Positions 60,060-64,000 of a stretch of DNA of 64,000 nucleotides are shown here, in pieces. The position numbers and the translations under genes were made by a program. The DNA is from Bradyrhizobium monzae. Its GTDB lineage: Bacteria; Pseudomonadota; Alphaproteobacteria; Rhizobiales; Xanthobacteraceae. Location of the stretch: positions 372,001 through 436,000 of the forward strand of contig NZ_JAIRDQ010000005.1 of NCBI RefSeq assembly GCF_021458635.1, in the 5' to 3' direction. The first letter of the stretch is position 1. Every line of letters starts with the position of its first letter. The notes beneath the pieces were generated by a model. It saw only the letters and a program-made list of their open reading frames with translations. It did not search any database and had not been told where the DNA came from.

Positions 60060-61751
60060 ATGACAGCGCCGTCCGACCAAGCCTGGACGCGCTTCTTTCC
60101 GCCGGCGGGCTGGCTCGCCGCCTATCGGCGTGAATGGTTGCCATCCGACGCCGTCGCCGGCGTCACGCTCGCCGCCTACGCCATTCCTGTTTCGCTCGCC
60201 TACGCGGCGCTCGCCGGACTGCAGCCGCAGATCGGCGTCTACGGTTACATGCTCGGCGGCATTGGTTATGCCTTGCTCGGGGCCTCGCGGCAGTTGGCGA
60301 TCGGCCCGACTTCGGCGATCTCATTGATGATTGCCGCAACCGTCGGCGCGCTCGCCGGAGGCGATGCTGTGAAGTATGCGCAGATTGCAAGTCTTGCGGC
60401 GTTCGGCGTGGCCGTGCTGTGCTTCGTCGCCTGGCTGTTCAAGCTCAGCGTGCTCGTCCGCCTCGTCAGCGACAGCATTTTGGTCGGCTTCAAAGCCGGT
60501 GCGGGGCTCACCATCATCATGAGCCAGTTGCCGAGCCTGTTCGGCGTCGCCGGCGGTGGCCACAATTTCTTCGACCGTGCCTTCAAACTAGCTGGACAAC
60601 TCGGCCATCTCGATCCGCTCGTTCTGGCGATCGGCGCGGTCGCGCTGCTGTTGCTGCTGCTCGGCGAGCGGCGTCTGCCGGGCAGGCCGGTCGGCATCAC
60701 CATCGTGGCGCTGGCGATTGTGGTGGCGACCGTGTTCGGCTTTCCGGGCCTCGGCGTGCCCGTTACGGGGAAGATACCGGAGGGGCTGCCGGCGCTGGCA
60801 ATGCCGACCTTCGGCCTGCTCGAGTTCGACGATCTGTTTCCGCTCGCGGCAGGCTGCGTGCTGCTGGCCTACATCGAAGGCGTCTCGGCGGCCCGGAGCT
60901 TTGCCGCCAAGCACGGCTATCCCCTCGACGTCCGACAGGAGTTCTTGGGACTGGGTGCTGCGAACCTCGCCGTCGCCTTCGGCCATGGCTATCCCGTCGC
61001 AGGCGGCTTGTCGCAGTCGGCCGTCAATGACAATGCCGGTGCGCGAACTCCTCTGGCTCTGGTCATCTGCTCCGTGACGCTCGGGCTCTGTCTGCTGTTC
61101 TTCACCGGGCTGCTCACCAATCTGCCCAAGGCGGTGCTCGCGGCGATCGTCTTTGCCGCCGTCTACAAGCTGGTCGATATCCGCGCGCTCATGCGGATGT
61201 GGCAGGTCAGCCGGATCGATTTCTACGCAGCATCGATCGCTCTGATCTCCGTGCTGCTGCTCGGCATCCTGCAGGGCGTCCTGTTGGCATCGATCGCGTC
61301 GATATTCCTGCTGCTGGCGCGGGCGTCGCGGCCGAATGTCGCGTTCCTCGGCCGTCTCCCGGGCAGCGGCCGCTATTCGGACAGCGCGCGGCACGCGGAC
61401 GTCGAACCGCTGGTGGGAATCATCGCGTTCCGTCCCGAAGCCTCGCTGCTCTACATCAATGCCGAGACGATTCTGGAGACAGTCCTGACTGCGCTCAGGC
61501 GTTCGCCGGGCATCCGCCTGGTTGCCTGCGACCTTTCGGCGTCGCCCTATATCGATCTTGCGGGCGCGCGCATGCTGCATGACCTCCATGACGAGCTTGC
61601 GTCACGCCGGGTGATCCTCTGCATCGTCGGCGCGCATGCGCAGCTCCGTGACCTCCTGCGTGCCGAGGGGCTTGGGGAAAAGACCGACAGCGGGCAATGG
61701 CTGCGCTCGCTCGACAGCGTTCTCGGTGACCAGAATGCACCCGACCATTGA
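60060..61751 (+). CDS. SulP family inorganic anion transporter
   Basis: The 563-residue protein has ten to fourteen membrane helices and a C-terminal STAS domain. Signature stretches are WLPSDAVAGVTLAAYAIPVS, AALAGLQPQIGVYGYMLGGI, GPTSAISLMIAATVGALAGG and GYPVAGGLSQSAVNDNAGAR. The STAS part starts at about residue 455 (LVGIIAFRPEASLLYINAET; VACDLSASPYIDLAGARMLH). Family members carry sulfate, bicarbonate, carboxylates or other anions. A perfect FixK box upstream suggests need under microoxic conditions. The stop codon lies within a second, near-perfect box. Confidence 0.9.
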   Translation: MTAPSDQAWTRFFPPAGWLAAYRREWLPSDAVAGVTLAAYAIPVSLAYAALAGLQPQIGVYGYMLGGIGYALLGASRQLAIGPTSAISLMIAATVGALAGGDAVKYAQIASLAAFGVAVLCFVAWLFKLSVLVRLVSDSILVGFKAGAGLTIIMSQLPSLFGVAGGGHNFFDRAFKLAGQLGHLDPLVLAIGAVALLLLLLGERRLPGRPVGITIVALAIVVATVFGFPGLGVPVTGKIPEGLPALAMPTFGLLEFDDLFPLAAGCVLLAYIEGVSAARSFAAKHGYPLDVRQEFLGLGAANLAVAFGHGYPVAGGLSQSAVNDNAGARTPLALVICSVTLGLCLLFFTGLLTNLPKAVLAAIVFAAVYKLVDIRALMRMWQVSRIDFYAASIALISVLLLGILQGVLLASIASIFLLLARASRPNVAFLGRLPGSGRYSDSARHADVEPLVGIIAFRPEASLLYINAETILETVLTALRRSPGIRLVACDLSASPYIDLAGARMLHDLHDELASRRVILCIVGAHAQLRDLLRAEGLGEKTDSGQWLRSLDSVLGDQNAPDH

Positions 61752-61761
61752 CTTGGATCAA
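61748..61761. promoter_or_regulatory. near-perfect FixK/FNR box at the SulP stop codon
   Basis: TTGAC-TTGG-ATCAA has one mismatch to the consensus. It overlaps the SulP stop and lies 170 bp before the exported protein gene at 61931, too far for simple activation. A 56-codon frame (TTG 61748 to 61918) begins here and overlaps the SulP stop as TTGA; its product is basic and unrecognised. Confidence 0.5.
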
Positions 61762-61930
61762 GGATATCCATGGCTACGACGCCAAGGAAGGGTTAAAGCT
61801 CGTGCGCACCGAAGCTCTGGCGAAGCTCGGCCGGCCGAAGCCCGGAGCGCAGCCGAAGCTCAAGGCCCGTCATAGGTCGGTCAAGGGAAACTTACATGCT
61901 GCCTGCACAACTCACTGAGGGGAAAACGTC

Positions 61931-62365
61931 ATGAGAAAATTGACCATCGGAGCCTTCCTGGCTGTCTCGCTTGCAACGGTTGCCGGCTTCACCACGCCTT
62001 CGCGTGCCGATACCGGCCAGGTCGCCGTCGTCTTCACCAAGGGCGGCTTCATCGTCGGCGTCGGCGGCGGGGAGGGCGTGCTGGTCTACCACGGCAAGAA
62101 ATATCCCTTCACCGTATCCGGCATGAGCGTCGGCTTCACGATCGGCGCCTCGACCACCAAGCTGGTCGGCCGGGCCCTCAACCTGAGGGGGCCGCAGTCG
62201 TTCGAGGGGTCCTACGCGGCAGGCGGAGCGGGGGGCGCGGTCGCAGCAGGCGCGGGCGCCGTGCAGCTGCAGAACGGCAATGGCGTGATCCTTCAGCTCA
62301 GCGGGCCGAAGGTCGGCGCGGAAGTATCGGCCGCGGTCGGCGGCGTCACGATCCGGCTGAAATAA
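61931..62365 (+). CDS. exported glycine-rich protein, unknown
   Basis: The 144-residue protein has a signal peptide (MRKLTIGAFLAVSLATVAGF ending SRADT). A beta-rich, glycine-rich mature part follows (TKGGFIVGVGGGEGVLVYHG; FTIGASTTKLVGRALNL) and then an Ala/Gly hydrophobic turn (SYAAGGAGGAVAAGAGAVQL) before a last strand pair. The central turn could insert into or lie on a membrane. There is no cysteine. A strong terminator follows after 25 bases, so the gene ends a transcription unit. No family is recognised with confidence. Confidence 0.7.
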   Translation: MRKLTIGAFLAVSLATVAGFTTPSRADTGQVAVVFTKGGFIVGVGGGEGVLVYHGKKYPFTVSGMSVGFTIGASTTKLVGRALNLRGPQSFEGSYAAGGAGGAVAAGAGAVQLQNGNGVILQLSGPKVGAEVSAAVGGVTIRLK

Positions 62366-62390
62366 GCCCGAGAACGAGGCTCACGGCAGG

Positions 62391-62420
62391 ACGGGCTGCG
62401 TCACCGCAGCCCGTTTTTTT
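62391..62420 (+). terminator. Rho-independent terminator
   Basis: ACGGGCTGCG-TCAC-CGCAGCCCGT is a perfect 10-bp stem followed by a run of seven T. It ends the transcript of the exported protein gene and may also stop the convergent ppk2 transcript, which ends at 62440. Confidence 0.93.
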
Positions 62421-62439
62421 CGCTTCAGAATTGCGCGCT

Positions 62440-63240
62440 TCAGTATCGTTCCTCGACGAACTTCAGTCCGCGCAGGCTGGCCTGGTCGTTGTAGCGTCCC
62501 TTGTGGGAGCGCGGCGGCAGCTCGACCTTCTCGCGCTTGATCTTCTTGTAGGGGATCGTTTGCAGAATATGCGAGATGACGTTGAGCCGTGCGCGCCGCT
62601 TGTCGTTCGAGCGGATCAGCCGCCAGGGCGCATGCTTGGTGTCGGTCGCCTCGAACATCATGTCGCGCGCGCGGGAGTAATCGTACCAGCGTCCGAACGA
62701 CTCGGTGTCCATTGGGCTCAGCTTCCACTGCCGCAGCGGATCCTCGATACGCGCCTTGAAGCGAAGCTCCTGCTCCTCCATCCCGACCTCGAGCCACAGC
62801 TTGATCAGGACCATGCCGGCGTCCACGGCGAATTTCTCGACCAGCGGACACAACTCGAGAAAGCGCTTGTGGTCGGCCGGCGAGCAGAAGCCCATGACAT
62901 ATTCGACGCCGGCGCGATTGTACCAGCTGCGATCGAAAATCACGATCTCACCGCCGGCCGGGAATTGCTCGATATAGCGCTGCAGGAACAGCTGCGATTT
63001 TTGCCGGTCGGAGGGCGCGGGCAGAGCGCAGACCCGGAAGACCCGCGGGCTGACTTTTTCCGTCAAGGCCTTGATGGTCCCACCCTTGCCGGCGGCGTCA
63101 CGGCCCTCGAAGATGATGATCACCTTCAATTTCTGGGCCTTGACCCATTCCTGGAGATGGCAGAGCTCGACCTGGAGCTTTTCGAGCTCCTTCTCATAGG
63201 CCTTGCGCTTCATTTTCTCCGCGGGCTCATCCTTGGCCAT
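62440..63240 (-). CDS. ppk2: polyphosphate kinase 2
   Basis: The 266-residue protein is a single-domain PPK2. It has Walker A GRDAAGKGG, Walker B FDRSWYNRAGVE, the lid-like region KARIEDPLRQWKLSPMD and the C-terminal stretch APWRLIRSNDKRRARLNVI. It uses polyphosphate to phosphorylate GDP or ADP, or the reverse. Length and motifs fit class I. ATG 63240 follows AAGGAC; an upstream in-frame ATG at 63267 adds nine residues. It follows the gene at 63278-63730 by 37 bases, so both should be transcribed from the FixK-box promoter at 63799. Polyphosphate as energy reserve under low oxygen is a reasonable inference. Confidence 0.92.
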   Translation of the reverse strand: MAKDEPAEKMKRKAYEKELEKLQVELCHLQEWVKAQKLKVIIIFEGRDAAGKGGTIKALTEKVSPRVFRVCALPAPSDRQKSQLFLQRYIEQFPAGGEIVIFDRSWYNRAGVEYVMGFCSPADHKRFLELCPLVEKFAVDAGMVLIKLWLEVGMEEQELRFKARIEDPLRQWKLSPMDTESFGRWYDYSRARDMMFEATDTKHAPWRLIRSNDKRRARLNVISHILQTIPYKKIKREKVELPPRSHKGRYNDQASLRGLKFVEERY

Positions 63241-63277
63241 GCCTGTCCTTTCCGTTGCACGTGTCATTCGTCCAAGA

Positions 63278-63730
63278 TTACTCGTCCCACGAAATGGTCA
63301 CGCCAATATCGCCAGGTACGCCGCCCGGGAAATCGATGATCTGATAGGCGATGCGGTAACCTCGGGGTCGGAGGTAGTCGGCCCAGAGCTGGAATATCTC
63401 CCTGGGGATCCCGGTCAGCGTAGTTTCCCAGCCTTTCTCCATCTGGTTGATGGCGCGCCCCTTGTCGGTGCAGAGCGAGTTGGGGAAGCGATAGACCAGC
63501 ACCTCGGTCAGGCCGTTTCGCACGGCACGCTGGATGATGGTTGCGGCCAGCTTGATCTTCTCTTCCTCGCTCTTGCCGGAGGGCTTGCTCAGGCGCTCGA
63601 TCAGCGCACGTTTTTCGGCGTCGGCAGCGGTCGCAAGGCGCACGTACTCGTCCGCCTTTTCGGCGTCCTTCAGCGCCGCCTCCTTCCGGATCTGGGCGGC
63701 ATCAGGGATGAGGTTGTCAAACCCGGGCAT
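63278..63730 (-). CDS. hypothetical protein co-transcribed with ppk2
   Basis: The 150-residue soluble protein has a charged helical N-terminal half (QIRKEAALKDAEKADEYVRL) and a folded C-terminal half containing RFPNSLCTDKGRAINQMEKG, EIFQLWADYLRPRGYRIAYQ and IDFPGGVPGDIGVTISW. There is no signal peptide or membrane segment. I know this kind of protein only as a conserved companion of PPK2-type and FixK-controlled genes in Bradyrhizobium-like genomes. ATG 63730 is about 70 bp from the FixK box. Function is unknown. Confidence 0.8.
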   Translation of the reverse strand: MPGFDNLIPDAAQIRKEAALKDAEKADEYVRLATAADAEKRALIERLSKPSGKSEEEKIKLAATIIQRAVRNGLTEVLVYRFPNSLCTDKGRAINQMEKGWETTLTGIPREIFQLWADYLRPRGYRIAYQIIDFPGGVPGDIGVTISWDE

Positions 63731-63798
63731 GGCTGCTCCTCAATGGCTGACTGCAGTTCTGCACGGACGAAAGCTAGGTCTGGCAGCGGGGCGTTCCC

Positions 63799-63812
63799 TT
63801 GATTCAAATCAA
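63799..63812. promoter_or_regulatory. perfect FixK/FNR box between ppk2 operon and the last gene
   Basis: TTGAT-TCAA-ATCAA lies 69 bp before the minus-strand gene start at 63730 and 60 bp before the plus-strand start at 63873. It may therefore serve both diverging units. Confidence 0.87.
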
Positions 63813-63872
63813 GCAAACCGACAGACTGCCTGAACACGGTGCCGCAAGAGCACGTTTGACGGGGAGAGGCAT

Positions 63873-64000
63873 TTGAACGATCAGCTGCATCCGATGGCCC
63901 CACACCATCTGCCGTTCTATCTCGCGCCCGGAAGTGGAACCGATACGCTGATGGTGGTAATGGGGCTATTCCTGATTGGCACCGTGCTCTGGGTCGGCAC
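63873..64000 (+). CDS. small membrane protein, cut by the window end
   Basis: Forty-two codons are present. TTG 63873 is preceded by GGGGAGAGG. The product begins MNDQLHPMAPHHLPFYLAPG and continues with a hydrophobic helix (TLMVVMGLFLIGTVLWVG) that runs to the last base. The HHLPFxLAPG-x3-D start is familiar from small three- to four-helix membrane proteins of Bradyrhizobium and Rhodopseudomonas that sit near FixK-regulated genes. The FixK box 60 bp upstream supports this. Function is unknown. Confidence 0.65.
   Translation, partial: MNDQLHPMAPHHLPFYLAPGSGTDTLMVVMGLFLIGTVLWVG

Noticed and set aside
61931..62365. Assignment of the glycine-rich exported protein to the EipA/DUF1134 family
   Set aside because: The GVGGGEG stretch gave a first impression of likeness, but the characteristic DUF1134 motifs are absent.
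1..64000. CRISPR array or complete insertion sequence
   Set aside because: No regularly spaced identical repeats with unique spacers and no intact transposase with terminal repeats were found; the only transposase-like sequence is the TnpB-like domain at 51511.

Overview
The window reads as chromosomal DNA of a high-G+C alphaproteobacterium of the Bradyrhizobium/Nitrobacteraceae group. The evidence is the set of gene families (MXKDX repeat protein, DUF6481, AapJQMP, FixJ/FixK-type regulators, LAB_N with a DPM-like transferase), two kinds of dispersed palindromic repeat typical of these genomes (11684-11717 and 51206-51291), and perfect FixK/FNR boxes. The species assignment is inference from family resemblance, not from a search.

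Layout. 1-4.5 kb: small exported, membrane or coiled-coil proteins of unknown role, including several very short ones. 4.5-6.1 kb: an A+T-richer membrane acyltransferase and tRNA-Arg(TCT). 6.4-17.6 kb: one long plus-strand run: alpha-2-macroglobulin (its 3' end frameshifted), penicillin-binding protein 1C, an ArnT-like GT39 transferase, a PAP2 phosphatase, a DPM-like GT2 transferase and a LAB_N membrane protein. This run looks like envelope defence plus lipid-linked sugar decoration. 17.6-19.2 kb: a TetR regulator and EamA exporter with matching NemR-like operators. 19.2-20.9 kb: Na/Pi cotransporter. 21-28.2 kb: metC, the general amino acid transporter aapJQMP and cysK. 28.3-30.3 kb: a cyclopropane fatty acid synthase beside a decayed FAD oxidoreductase. 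30.6-39.8 kb: a four-gene RND efflux operon with two different pumps (MdtBC style). 39.8-42.3 kb: DTW-domain protein, an orphan Wzm/Wzt-like exporter and tRNA-Cys.

43.2-50.6 kb: a probable amide/amino-acid utilisation cluster. It has a binding protein, a fused permease-ATPase, a formamidase/acetamidase, an unusual AraC-regulator::formamidase fusion and a RidA protein. 50.6-51.5 kb: dispersed repeats. 51.5-55.1 kb: a PspA-like/YqiJ/YqiK (flotillin) membrane-stress operon. Its first gene carries in frame what looks like the N-terminal half of a TnpB (IS200/IS605 OrfB) protein with no RuvC nuclease, preceded by a perfect 9-bp dyad. 55.3-55.9 kb: exported protein and tRNA-Asn.

56-64 kb: a low-oxygen-response block. 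A cysteine-free FixK-type regulator and a FixJ-type response regulator lie among an AI-2E/potassium-channel operon, a SulP transporter, a polyphosphate kinase 2 operon and a membrane protein cut by the window end. Perfect TTGAT-N4-ATCAA boxes stand before the AI-2E, SulP and PPK2 transcription units, so the block looks like one local FixK regulon.

The observations I rate highest are the TnpB-like/PspA-like in-frame fusion with its internal ribosome binding site, the AraC::formamidase fusion, and the clustered FixK regulon.
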